In this document: positions 1 to 7,230 of the stretch, piece by piece
Numbering within the stretch: the first letter of the stretch is position 1
How the letters are laid out: each line of letters opens with the position of its first letter
Assembly: GCA_018607135.1 (NCBI GenBank)
Contig: JABBCA010000082.1
Coordinates: 174,817-238,816, forward strand
DNA: 64,000 nucleotides
Origin: Opitutales bacterium
Lineage (GTDB): Bacteria > Verrucomicrobiota > Verrucomicrobiia > Opitutales > Coraliomargaritaceae
Direction: 5' to 3'
The notes under the pieces: model-generated
The model's input: the letters and a program-made list of their open reading frames with translations, nothing else
Told to the model about the DNA's origin: nothing
Database searches by the model: none
Made by a program: the position numbers and the translations under genes

Positions 1-2
1 GC

Positions 3-275
3 TCTACCGAAATCACCACAACTGGAAGCCTTACCGTTATCGGAGAGGATGGAGAAGCAACCACTCAAACGACTAATAATTTGAGCGATCTCAACGCACT
101 CATAGGCGACGCTCTAGAAAGCTTAAACCTCGAATCGGATATCCTGAAATATATAGAAGTGGGCGACCCCATCGTGCTATCCGATTGCGACAACACTACC
201 GCGATCAAAGAATTAAAGGAAGAGTTGGCCAGTCAGCGTAAGCTGCTCGAACAGATACTACAGAAACTAAATTGA
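3..275 (+). CDS. 3' end of an unrecognised protein (truncated by window edge)
   Basis: The frame is open from the first bases of the window and ends at a TAA, so only the last ~90 residues are visible. The visible part starts with a Thr/Gly-rich stretch (residues like TEITTTGSLTVIGEDG), then an acidic segment, and ends in a short amphipathic helix (about the last 25 residues, KELKEELASQRKLLEQILQKLN-like heptads) that could be a coiled coil. A TTG at 81 could start a 64-residue protein, but the upstream codons look equally protein-like, so I read this as a cut gene. The Thr/Gly pattern followed by a C-terminal coil is seen in tail-fibre-like or adhesin-like surface proteins; that is only a guess. 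Confidence 0.55.
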   Translation, partial: STEITTTGSLTVIGEDGEATTQTTNNLSDLNALIGDALESLNLESDILKYIEVGDPIVLSDCDNTTAIKELKEELASQRKLLEQILQKLN

Positions 276-350
276 TTCAGCAGAAATCAGATCCACGCTG
301 AGTTGGCGAATAGTCAGCCCATCGATGGCGTTCAACTCTAAGCGACAGAA

Positions 351-1271
351 CTAGTGAACGCCCGATGGTGCTCCGCAGCGTTCACCCATCTTAGCATAAA
401 CCTCACGTCCATTCGCGGCATGCGTATTTAGATCGTCATCAAATTGTATCGCTCCTTTCTTAAACACAGTGGTGACGCAAGAACCACCGAAAGAGAAATA
501 CCCTTTATCGTCCCCCTTGCTGATCGTTCCCGGGGTAAAGGTCGAGTGCATCCCGCCGACACAAGTCGCACCTACTTCCATAACGACTACTTTACCAAAC
601 TCCGGTGAATCGACAATGGTCTGTGCACGGCGATTCTCCCAAAGGATAGACAATTTACGACGTAGCGCGAGCGGGCTCACGGAGCGCAAGCTTCCATCTA
701 GAATCGCCACTTCACTGGCCTCACCTGAGATAGGGAAATGATAACGGTGATAGTCGACTGGACAGAGACGCGAGATCAACACCGAACCTCCTTCGAATTC
801 TTTTGCGAGTTCCTTATCTGCAAGAAACTTATCAAGGTCGAAGCACTGCCCTTTGATGTAAAATTGATCGGTAGCATCGAGATCTTGTATTGCTAAGTGT
901 CGCCCATCGGCAGGAAACACAGCAACCCCATCACTTTGATCTATCGAACGCGCTTCTGGCTTCAGCTTGCGGTAGAAGAATTCATTAAAGCTGCGATAGC
1001 TTTCAACAGCATCGGCAAACTCCAACACATCGACTCCATAATCTTGAATAAAAGCCTGCACCTTCTTCTGACTGGCAGGACGGTCCATCCTCCAACCATA
1101 CCACTGCGAAAACCATAAACGCTTCACGGCGACCTCAACAGTCAATCGCCCCAACGGATTACCATACGCCCACCGCAGAAAGCCTTCACCATAGACCGAC
1201 TCCGTTTCCACTTCCCCGCTATAGCGATTGTAAAATTGAATGGGCGCGTCGTATGTCTCAGTTGGGTTCAT
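351..1271 (-). CDS. psd: phosphatidylserine decarboxylase
   Basis: Converts phosphatidylserine to phosphatidylethanolamine at the inner membrane. The 306-residue protein has the family features: an Asp in PADGR (D122), a DYHRYH block (H175/H178) and a GGS motif near the C-terminus (FGGSC, S264). S264 is where the proenzyme should cleave itself to form the pyruvoyl group, giving a long beta and a short alpha chain. The length fits the larger (clostridial/eukaryote-like) bacterial branch. It is followed upstream on the same strand by the two fluoride-channel genes, 46 bp away, so it may share their transcript. No phosphatidylserine synthase gene is in the window. Family is clear; the exact self-cleavage residue is inferred from the motif. 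Confidence 0.93.
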   Translation of the reverse strand: MNPTETYDAPIQFYNRYSGEVETESVYGEGFLRWAYGNPLGRLTVEVAVKRLWFSQWYGWRMDRPASQKKVQAFIQDYGVDVLEFADAVESYRSFNEFFYRKLKPEARSIDQSDGVAVFPADGRHLAIQDLDATDQFYIKGQCFDLDKFLADKELAKEFEGGSVLISRLCPVDYHRYHFPISGEASEVAILDGSLRSVSPLALRRKLSILWENRRAQTIVDSPEFGKVVVMEVGATCVGGMHSTFTPGTISKGDDKGYFSFGGSCVTTVFKKGAIQFDDDLNTHAANGREVYAKMGERCGAPSGVH

Positions 1272-1317
1272 ATAATAAGTCTAAATCCTCCACAAATCAA
1301 AGCGATTAAGATTAAGA

Positions 1318-1725
1318 TTACGAGTAAGATTCGGAGGATTCGCGACGCGAACGCACAGCCATCGACAATCCCAGCCACACCGCAACCAAGCCAAAACCGA
1401 AGCTTGCCGCAGCATAAAAGCCTGCAAGCTGCCCTTCTCCGCTGTTTACCAAGTCGATGATCTGCCATGTGAAGGTCGAGAAAGTCGTATAGCCTCCGCA
1501 GAAACCAGTCATCCAAAAGTGAAAACGATACGGATGTGGCGTAATGGCGCCTTCAGTTGCCCAGCGCCCAGCGAGCCAGCCGATAAATAACGAACCTGTG
1601 AGATTGATTACCAATGTCGATGGCGAGAAACTCCCAAAGCCGATTTGCAATGCGAGCCAATCGAATAGGTAACGCAGGCTGCCCCCGAGTGCACTCCCCA
1701 GGCCAATCCACAAAAGTTGCTTCAT
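1318..1725 (-). CDS. crcB: fluoride ion channel, copy 2
   Basis: CrcB/Fluc proteins are small four-helix membrane proteins that dimerise into fluoride-export channels. This 135-residue protein has the hallmark GSxxGGxxRY start, an N-x-x-G-S segment in helix 2 (INLTGSLFIGW), and the GFCGGYTTFSTF stretch that supplies pore phenylalanines and the central sodium site. I chose the ATG at 1725 because it overlaps the stop of the upstream crcB in a TCAT/ATGA arrangement and removes 31 hydrophilic residues unlike the family. Two adjacent copies suggest a heterodimeric channel, as in other bacteria with paired crcB genes. I see no room for a fluoride riboswitch upstream of the pair. Confidence 0.93.
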   Translation of the reverse strand: MKQLLWIGLGSALGGSLRYLFDWLALQIGFGSFSPSTLVINLTGSLFIGWLAGRWATEGAITPHPYRFHFWMTGFCGGYTTFSTFTWQIIDLVNSGEGQLAGFYAAASFGFGLVAVWLGLSMAVRSRRESSESYS

Positions 1726-2147
1726 GCGGTCAGCCCTTCCATGATCATAAATCCAGCAATCGCACAGAGTGCACAGAGTGCGAGACTCCCCAAAGCATTC
1801 GCAGCAACGCGCCCCCACTGCTGCCTGGAAACCAAGTTTAAGGTCTGTAAACTAAAAGTCGAAAAAGTCGTCAACCCACCGCAGAATCCAATTGCCGCAA
1901 ACGCATGTGCTCTTTGCAGCGACAGCCATGAATCTGCAGGCGAAATTCCAGCACCTAAAACACAACCGAGTAAAAAACTTCCAAGCACATTGACCACCAA
2001 TGTTCCCCATGGAAATCCATCGCCAAACTGACGAGTCACCCACGACGTGATGAGATAACGCGCAATACCACCAAGGGCGCAGCCGATTGCTGTGAATAAG
2101 ATTAGCACATATCTTGCTTGGCTCGATTCGAACGAACTGTAAAGCAT
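1722..2147 (-). CDS. crcB: fluoride ion channel, copy 1
   Basis: First gene of the crcB pair (141 residues). It shows the same features as its partner: GCALGGIARYL at the N-terminus, VNVLGSFLLG in helix 2 and GFCGGLTTFSTF in helix 3. Its stop codon overlaps the partner's start by 4 bp, so the two are translationally coupled and probably form one antiparallel dimer. The ATG at 2147 is preferred over an upstream one because the family begins close to the GG..RY motif. The start lies only 12 bp from the divergent mgtE start, so its promoter must lie inside mgtE coding sequence or the mapped starts are wrong. Confidence 0.93.
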   Translation of the reverse strand: MLYSSFESSQARYVLILFTAIGCALGGIARYLITSWVTRQFGDGFPWGTLVVNVLGSFLLGCVLGAGISPADSWLSLQRAHAFAAIGFCGGLTTFSTFSLQTLNLVSRQQWGRVAANALGSLALCALCAIAGFMIMEGLTA

Positions 2148-2159
2148 TGTTAAGAAACT

Positions 2160-3536
2160 ATGGACTCCGAAACACCCACCATCCACTTTGACGAATTGCT
2201 CGAACGCTTACTAGATGCCATCGAGCGCTCCGATGTGGGCAAATGTATGGAAGTGCTCAGGGCTGCGGATGTCGAGGATACCGCAAAACTGGTGGACCGT
2301 TTAAGTGCTGACAAGCGCACCAAGCTTTTCGAAATACTCACACCCGAACAAAGCGCGGAAGTTCTAGAGCACGTTTACTACTTTCAAGGTGCCGACATCA
2401 TTGAAGAACTGGAACCGGATGCAGCTGCTCAAATTGTCACACAACTCGACAGTGATGACCGAGCAGACTTGCTCAACGAGCTCAAAGACAACGACTCCGA
2501 AGCGATTCTCGATGAGCTTGAAGACGACGTAGCCGAAGAGACCCGTCGCTTCATGGCTTATGAGGAAGGCACAGCGGGTTCTTTGATGTATAGCGAATTT
2601 GTTTCCTTCCACATGCGTATGACAGTCGAAGAAATCCTCAACGACATCCAATCGAAGCGTGACAAATACATCGAATACGGGGTTCAATATGCCTATGTGC
2701 TCAGTGCACGCAAAGAGCTTAAAGGCGTCTTGCCCGTGCGTAATTTACTCTTCGCTAAGAGAGACCAAACCGCCGCCGACATCATGATCCCCAATCCGAC
2801 CACTGTCAGTGCAGGCACCACGGTGCTGGAATTGGAAAATTTATTTGAACAATACAACTTTCTTGGGCTACCCGTAGTCGATGCGAAACATCGCCTCATC
2901 GGCATCGTGGATCGCGAAGCATCCACCGAAGCCCTTCAAGAAGCCGCTACCGAAGATCTATTGAAATTCCAAGGTTTGATGGGCAAAGAAGAGCTACGCT
3001 CAATGCCCTTGGCACTCCGCAGTCGTCGCCGTCTCTCTTGGTTAAGCATTAACATCGTGCTGAACTTGATCTCTGCGAGTGTCATTGCCTTCCACCAAGA
3101 CACGCTTGAGGCAGTCATCGCACTCGCTGTCTTTTTACCCATCATTTCGGATATGTCGGGTTGTTCAGGTAATCAAGCGGTCGCCGTCTCAATGCGGGAG
3201 TTGTCGCTCGACCTGATCAGCCCCAAAGAGTTTGGCCGCGTATTTGTTAAAGAATCCACTCTCGGCATGATCAATGGCGCCTGCCTCGGCCTACTCATTG
3301 GAACACTTGCCTGGATCTGGAAAGGCAATGCCATCCTCGGCTTGGTGGTAGGCGGTGCCCTCGCCCTCAACACCACGATAGCGGTTTGTGTTGGCGGCTT
3401 GGTGCCACTCTTACTCAAAGCCTTCAAGCAAGACCCCGCACTCGCATCGGGCCCGATCCTCACCACGGTCACTGATATGTGCGGCTTTTTGCTAATTCTG
3501 GGGCTCGCATCGATGTGCTTACCGTATTTGGTGTGA
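2160..3536 (+). CDS. mgtE: magnesium transporter MgtE
   Basis: A 458-residue protein with the full MgtE layout. Residues ~10-125 are the acidic helical MgtE_N domain (VEDTAKLVDRL..., LEPDAAAQIVTQLDSDDRADLL, EEGTAGSLM). Two CBS domains follow (~135-255), then five membrane helices (~285-458) containing PIISDMSGCSGNQA, which corresponds to the conserved P-x(4)-GGNxGxQ pore motif with GCSGNQA here. MgtE is a Mg2+-gated Mg2+ channel of the inner membrane; low Mg2+ opens the cytosolic domain. Length is normal. It stands alone on the plus strand, divergent from the fluoride channels. A weak AAGAAA element precedes the ATG, so translation initiation may be modest or the start slightly off. Confidence 0.95.
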   Translation: MDSETPTIHFDELLERLLDAIERSDVGKCMEVLRAADVEDTAKLVDRLSADKRTKLFEILTPEQSAEVLEHVYYFQGADIIEELEPDAAAQIVTQLDSDDRADLLNELKDNDSEAILDELEDDVAEETRRFMAYEEGTAGSLMYSEFVSFHMRMTVEEILNDIQSKRDKYIEYGVQYAYVLSARKELKGVLPVRNLLFAKRDQTAADIMIPNPTTVSAGTTVLELENLFEQYNFLGLPVVDAKHRLIGIVDREASTEALQEAATEDLLKFQGLMGKEELRSMPLALRSRRRLSWLSINIVLNLISASVIAFHQDTLEAVIALAVFLPIISDMSGCSGNQAVAVSMRELSLDLISPKEFGRVFVKESTLGMINGACLGLLIGTLAWIWKGNAILGLVVGGALALNTTIAVCVGGLVPLLLKAFKQDPALASGPILTTVTDMCGFLLILGLASMCLPYLV

Positions 3537-3583
3537 TAAAACCCGAAAAACCGCAAAAATAGGCGTATTAGGCCTTGATCTTT

Positions 3584-3611
3584 AGCGGAGTGCCCCGTTT
3601 ATTCCTCCGCT
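3584..3611 (+). other. inverted repeat in the leader of the small basic protein gene
   Basis: AGCGGAG (3584-3590) is complementary to CTCCGCT (3605-3611) across a 14-nt loop, followed by TTTCACTTTT. It sits after mgtE and just before the small basic protein. It could be a weak terminator for mgtE or a leader hairpin; the following T-run is interrupted, so I do not call it a terminator. Confidence 0.35.
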
Positions 3612-3636
3612 TTCACTTTTAAACAAGGAGCCCACT

Positions 3637-3795
3637 ATGTCACAACACAACAGCTTTAAGGCCACCGGCGGTGGCGGCAAAAAGAACCGAACAGTCCTCA
3701 AGCGTTTCGAGCGCGTGGACCTACTCCGCAAACGCGGCCAGTGGGAAGATGGCAACCGAGTGGTTGGTCTCAAAAAGACCAAACCTGAGGAATAA
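3637..3795 (+). CDS. small basic protein, Verrucomicrobia/Chlamydiae type
   Basis: A 52-residue Lys/Arg-rich protein beginning MSQHNSFKATGGGGKKNRTV and ending GLKKTKPEE. It has a strong Shine-Dalgarno (AAGGAG, 7 bp before ATG) and its own strong terminator, both signs of a highly expressed single-gene unit. The N-terminal SFK...GGGGKKNR, the middle VLKRFERVDLLRKRGQW and the end VVGLKKTK match my memory of a short family found in Verrucomicrobia and Chlamydiae and suspected to bind nucleic acid or ribosomes (TIGR04137, from memory). Function is unknown. It is shorter than common gene-calling cut-offs and easily missed. Confidence 0.85.
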   Translation: MSQHNSFKATGGGGKKNRTVLKRFERVDLLRKRGQWEDGNRVVGLKKTKPEE

Positions 3796-3816
3796 GCCAA
3801 CACTTTTAAGACTTTT

Positions 3817-3847
3817 AAGGCCCTTCAGCTATGAAGGGCCTTTTTTT
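3817..3847 (+). terminator. rho-independent terminator of the small basic protein gene
   Basis: An 11-bp perfect stem, AAGGCCCTTCA / TGAAGGGCCTT, with a 4-nt loop, runs directly into seven T. It lies 22 bp after the stop codon. Confidence 0.93.
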
Positions 3848-3890
3848 GTGTCTCGCAGACATCGAACAACTTTTTGGATTTTTTTACACC

Positions 3891-3919
3891 TTGACGGTTA
3901 AAATCTTCACAGACTTAAT
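3891..3919 (+). promoter_or_regulatory. candidate sigma-70 type promoter for the HPr gene
   Basis: TTGACG and CTTAAT are separated by 17 bp in the AT-rich gap between the terminator and the HPr gene. The -35 matches five of six consensus positions and the -10 four of six. It leaves an ~85-nt leader. Confidence 0.4.
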
Positions 3920-4005
3920 TGCAGATCTTATTGATGCGTAGTTTTAGCTCTGACTGGATTATTTCTTGCTAAGACGCCATTTATTAGTTTTTTCCGCCTC
4001 ACACA

Positions 4006-4311
4006 ATGAGCACACCAGAAACCAGCGACTCAAATTCAACTATGCACAAGGAACTTACCGTGCAAAACAAGATGGGCATCCACGCCCGTCCTGCCGCCAT
4101 GATAGTGCGTATCGCCAACACCTACTCCGGAGAAGTTTGGGTGGAAAAAGATGATGAACAAGTCAACGGCAAGAGCATAATGGGCCTGATGATGCTCGCA
4201 GCTGGCAAGGGCTCCAAGCTTGTTGTTCGTGCTGAAGGCGATCAAAGCGCAGCTCAAACCATGCTCGGCGAACTCGAAGCTCTCTTTGAACGCCGCTTCG
4301 AAGAAGCTTAG
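4006..4311 (+). CDS. ptsH: HPr family phosphocarrier protein
   Basis: HPr passes phosphate from enzyme I to sugar permeases or to regulatory partners. The protein has the active-site motif GIHARPAA (H26 counting from the first ATG) and the regulatory motif NGKSIMGLMMLAAGKG with Ser57, the equivalent of the HPr kinase site Ser46. Starting at the second ATG (4042) would give an 89-residue protein with His14/Ser45, the usual HPr numbering; the first 12 residues (STPETSDSNST) are unlike the family, so 4042 is a real alternative. No enzyme I or PTS permease is near. The intact Ser site points to control by HPr kinase/phosphorylase, as found in many bacteria with an incomplete PTS. Confidence 0.92.
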   Translation: MSTPETSDSNSTMHKELTVQNKMGIHARPAAMIVRIANTYSGEVWVEKDDEQVNGKSIMGLMMLAAGKGSKLVVRAEGDQSAAQTMLGELEALFERRFEEA

Positions 4312-4332
4312 TGCACCTCACAGACTTTCTTC

Positions 4333-4362
4333 AAAAGCCGATTCGCAGGAATCGGCTTTTTT
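4333..4362 (+). terminator. rho-independent terminator after the HPr gene
   Basis: A 12-bp perfect stem, AAAAGCCGATTC / GAATCGGCTTTT, with loop GCAG and a T-run, starts 21 bp after the stop codon. Confidence 0.93.
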
Positions 4363-4477
4363 GTGACACGATACCACGATCACCATAGGCACAACGACTT
4401 TTACTAGACGCAGAGCCTTCGCTCGGACTGTCTAATACCGAATTCAGTAAAGTTGGATCCTTATACTTTCGTATTCG

Positions 4478-4555
4478 GTAGCGGTGTGGCCCACACCGCA
4501 TTCATCCGACGAGCCTAAAGCTTTAAATCGTGCTGACTGGGCCAGTCAGCGCTAC
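4478..4555. repeat. REP/BIME-like pair of inverted GTAG hairpins
   Basis: On the plus strand GTA is followed by the 9-bp stem GCGGTGTGG / CCACACCGC with a 1-nt loop. On the minus strand, from the other end, GTAGC is followed by the stem GCTGACTGG / CCAGTCAGC, also with a 1-nt loop. Read 5' to 3', both arms share GTAGCG-TG-TGGCCCA. A GTAG tetranucleotide before a short hairpin is the signature of REP elements mobilised by RAYT (Y1-type) transposases, and two in head-to-head orientation form a BIME. No RAYT gene is in the window. Confidence 0.6.
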
Positions 4556-4706
4556 CCGATCAAACATTTTTTCATTCGGTATAAAATAGAAAACTAGAGT
4601 GCATCAACCATTCAAACTGCCCCTAAACGGACGCTCTTGGCTACACGTCTTGAGTTTGTAGCCGATCCGAGGCGACGCCGACAACCCTCATCGTTTACGA
4701 TTTAGG

Positions 4707-4725
4707 TTATTTTTGAGACAGCCTC
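4707..4725 (+). repeat. copy of a dispersed 19-bp motif
   Basis: TTATTTTTGAGACAGCCTC matches 18 of 19 positions of the reverse complement of 15223-15241, and more loosely 15331-15349. It may be a solo end of the same small mobile element. Confidence 0.45.
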
Positions 4726-4888
4726 CTTGCTGACTTCAAAGCAGACACGCTGGACGATCCAACATGACCGGAAGTAGCATAGAGAAGCCTACCGCGAGCG
4801 CAGACGCGGCTCAACCATCACTTTCGCATACGGCGGCCAGAATTAACTGCCAATTCCTTTACCCACGTGACACATGCACTACAGGAGA

Positions 4889-6547
4889 TTAAACCAGTAA
4901 TTCTTTCGCGTGTGCTAGGGCAGATGCAGACTTCCGATCACCGAGCATTCGAGCCAACTCCTCCAGCCGCTTATCACGAGATAAGTGTATCGGACCAATG
5001 GATACGGTTGTCGAATCCTCATCCTGCGACTTTGTCACTACAAAATGATTTTGGGCCAGCGATGCTACTTGCGGCAAATGAGTGACACAGAGCACCTGAT
5101 GCTTGCCAGAAAGTCGTGCAAGCTCAGCACCCACCGCACGCCCGACTTCACCACCCACATTGGAGTCGACTTCGTCAAAAACAAGCAAGGGCGTTGCATC
5201 TGCTTCTGCGAGGACTGTCTTGAGCGCAAGCATCACGCGCGCTGTCTCGCCACTCGAGGCAATTTTATTTAGTGGTAAGAGCGACTGGCCTGCGTTCGGC
5301 GCAAATAAAAACCGGCAACTACTGTCTCCCATTTCGGTCAACTCTTGATGTTCGACCATTTCAATTTCCAGACGCGCCTTTTTGAACCCCAATGCTTGAA
5401 GCAAATCTGCTGCTTTCGCTGACAAAACCTTAGCCGATTGCGTTCGAGTCTTTGTTATTTTTTTTGCCCGTGCCTTGAGCGCCACTTCCTGCTTTTCCGC
5501 AGCGACACGTTTTTTAGCCAGGACACCTTCGACATCTCCCTGCACTGCTAGCTTTTGAGCCAGTTCTTCACGCTTATTAAGCACCGCCTCAACACTTCCG
5601 CCATACTTACGTCGCAACTCTTGCCACAGGTTCATACGCTCAGTCGTCGCCTCAATAGACTCTGCGTCAAAATCAAAATCACTGGCAAGCCTCCCCACTT
5701 CATCGCCGACGTCTTCAAGCTCAATCAATAAACTACGCACACGCTCCATTAAAGGCTCACAACTAGGATCCAATTGAGAGAGCGTTTCAAAATGAGCCAC
5801 CAGTGTAGATAACTGTTCATTGAGACCGGCATCACCAGAAATACCATCCGCACAACTGGAAGCCAGTGCGACTAACTCTTGAGCGCTCGACATTCGCGTG
5901 TATTCGAGTTCAAGCGCATCTATCGACTCCTCGCTTACCTGCACCGCATCGATCTTGTTGATTTGCTTCTGCACAAAATCGATTTCATCGGGATCCAAAC
6001 GCTCACCTCTTTCAAGGCTATCGATTTCTTTTAGTGAGAAACGCCATGCTTGATACGCATCCACATAATCAGACAGCGCCGACTCATTGCTCGCATAGAT
6101 GTCCAACATTTGCAACTGACGCCGTTCCTGAAACAACTTTTGCGGCTCGCCTGGACCATGAAAATCAATCCACGACTCCCCAAGATTTTGCAGCTGTGTC
6201 AGCGTTGCTAAACTACCATTGATTTGAATGCGCGGCATTTTACTTTTGTGGATACTGCGTTGCAATACCAGCACCCCATCATCACATGGAGCAAGACCCC
6301 CAGACTCCAGCAAGGTATTCATCTCTTCGGGGTCTTCAAAATAAAGCGCCGCTTCAACTTCAACAACATCCATGCCCTGGCGAATCAATGTCTTATCGGT
6401 GCGCGCACCTGCAAGCAATCCGAGTGCCCCCAACAGCACACTCTTACCCGCACCGGTCTCACCCGTGACCGCAGTAAAACCCGCTTCGAACTCAAGAGTC
6501 ACTTGATCCAGCAAAGCCAGATCTTTAATTTTAAGATATTGCAGCAT
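4889..6547 (-). CDS. recN: DNA repair protein RecN
   Basis: An SMC-like ATPase that acts in the cytosol at double-strand breaks. The 552-residue protein begins MLQYLKIKDLALLDQVTLEF and has Walker A GETGAGKS at 29-36, two coiled-coil arms (~150-370), and the C-terminal half-site with the signature SSGETARVMLALK and Walker B LLVFDEVDSNVGG followed by VTHLPQVA. The ATG at 6547 is chosen because RecN proteins begin right at M-L-x-x-L-x-I; a longer frame adds an unrelated 9-residue leader. The start lies 1 bp after the stop of the Yip1-like gene, so they are one operon. No clear LexA box was seen upstream. Confidence 0.95.
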   Translation of the reverse strand: MLQYLKIKDLALLDQVTLEFEAGFTAVTGETGAGKSVLLGALGLLAGARTDKTLIRQGMDVVEVEAALYFEDPEEMNTLLESGGLAPCDDGVLVLQRSIHKSKMPRIQINGSLATLTQLQNLGESWIDFHGPGEPQKLFQERRQLQMLDIYASNESALSDYVDAYQAWRFSLKEIDSLERGERLDPDEIDFVQKQINKIDAVQVSEESIDALELEYTRMSSAQELVALASSCADGISGDAGLNEQLSTLVAHFETLSQLDPSCEPLMERVRSLLIELEDVGDEVGRLASDFDFDAESIEATTERMNLWQELRRKYGGSVEAVLNKREELAQKLAVQGDVEGVLAKKRVAAEKQEVALKARAKKITKTRTQSAKVLSAKAADLLQALGFKKARLEIEMVEHQELTEMGDSSCRFLFAPNAGQSLLPLNKIASSGETARVMLALKTVLAEADATPLLVFDEVDSNVGGEVGRAVGAELARLSGKHQVLCVTHLPQVASLAQNHFVVTKSQDEDSTTVSIGPIHLSRDKRLEELARMLGDRKSASALAHAKELLV

Positions 6548-6548
6548 A

Positions 6549-7127
6549 TTAAGAACCCACAGGTGCGACACCAAATGCTTGTGCGATAAACTGAGCCAAA
6601 AGTGTCAGCGGAAAAATCGACACAATACAAGTCACGACAAGACACATGAATGCTTTGAGCACGGATAAGCGTAAAGCCGCAGCAATTGATAATAGTATCG
6701 TCACATAGCCATAGATAAAACCTCCAAAAAGTGGCCATGCAAACGCCGCAAGTGCCTCCGCAGAAGCCCCACAAGCAATCGCGACCGCCATACTCAGCGA
6801 CAAAATCGTCCAAGGCATAAGCCCCCAGCCCAAGGCAATACGCAATTCAAAAAGTTTCGCCTGAGCGCCAAACCAGCGTCCAAAATTACGAAGTAACCAA
6901 GAGAACAAATATAGACCAAAAAATCCAACAAAGGCACCAAAAACAACGATCAGAGCTGATACCGACTCTTGGGATAGATAGAGACGATATGCTGGAGCAA
7001 CTCCAAACAGCAATCCACAAGCGACTGCAAGCGAATGGCCAGAAGGCTCTTTGAGAAGCGCACCCACTACGGTTCCAGGGCGATACCAAAATTTTAAAAG
7101 ATAGGGTTGTGCAGATGAATCAGGCAT
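6549..7127 (-). CDS. Yip1-domain-like integral membrane protein
   Basis: About 192 residues from the ATG at 7127, with roughly five hydrophobic segments (residues ~30-50, 58-80, 100-120, 125-150, 160-185) and a short N-terminal cytosolic tail (MPDSSAQPYLLKFWYRPGTVV). The motif FWYRPG..., then GW...PWTILSLSMAVA and the helix spacing resemble bacterial Yip1-family membrane proteins, whose function is mostly unknown. It precedes recN by 1 bp and is probably co-transcribed. A longer frame reaches 7349 but would run into the divergent ABC-F gene, and its extra residues are Arg-rich and not membrane-like, so I reject it. Confidence 0.6.
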   Translation of the reverse strand: MPDSSAQPYLLKFWYRPGTVVGALLKEPSGHSLAVACGLLFGVAPAYRLYLSQESVSALIVVFGAFVGFFGLYLFSWLLRNFGRWFGAQAKLFELRIALGWGLMPWTILSLSMAVAIACGASAEALAAFAWPLFGGFIYGYVTILLSIAAALRLSVLKAFMCLVVTCIVSIFPLTLLAQFIAQAFGVAPVGS

Positions 7128-7230
7128 AATTACAACTGCACAGAAAACAGAAGCAAGCGCGGGCGCAAGTCTGACTCGAAAAGAAGACTTTAAAAGCCGC
7201 CAGGAATCGGTATTCCTCCTCGCTTCGCAC

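Larger units (their letters stand above)
4363..4888. other. gene-free gap holding repeats
   Basis: About 525 bp with no plausible gene. It contains a REP/BIME-like pair of hairpins (4478-4555). ATACCGAAT (4435-4443) and ATTCGGTAT (4574-4582), a 9-bp inverted repeat, bracket that pair. Further on are a GGCTAC/GTAGCC hairpin (about 4634-4659) and a 19-bp motif at 4707-4725 that recurs inverted at 15223-15241. This looks like a landing site for small dispersed repeats between two gene units. Confidence 0.6.

Noticed and set aside
2100..2160. Fluoride or magnesium riboswitch between crcB and mgtE
   Set aside because: Only 12 bp separate the start codons, so there is no untranslated leader to hold one.
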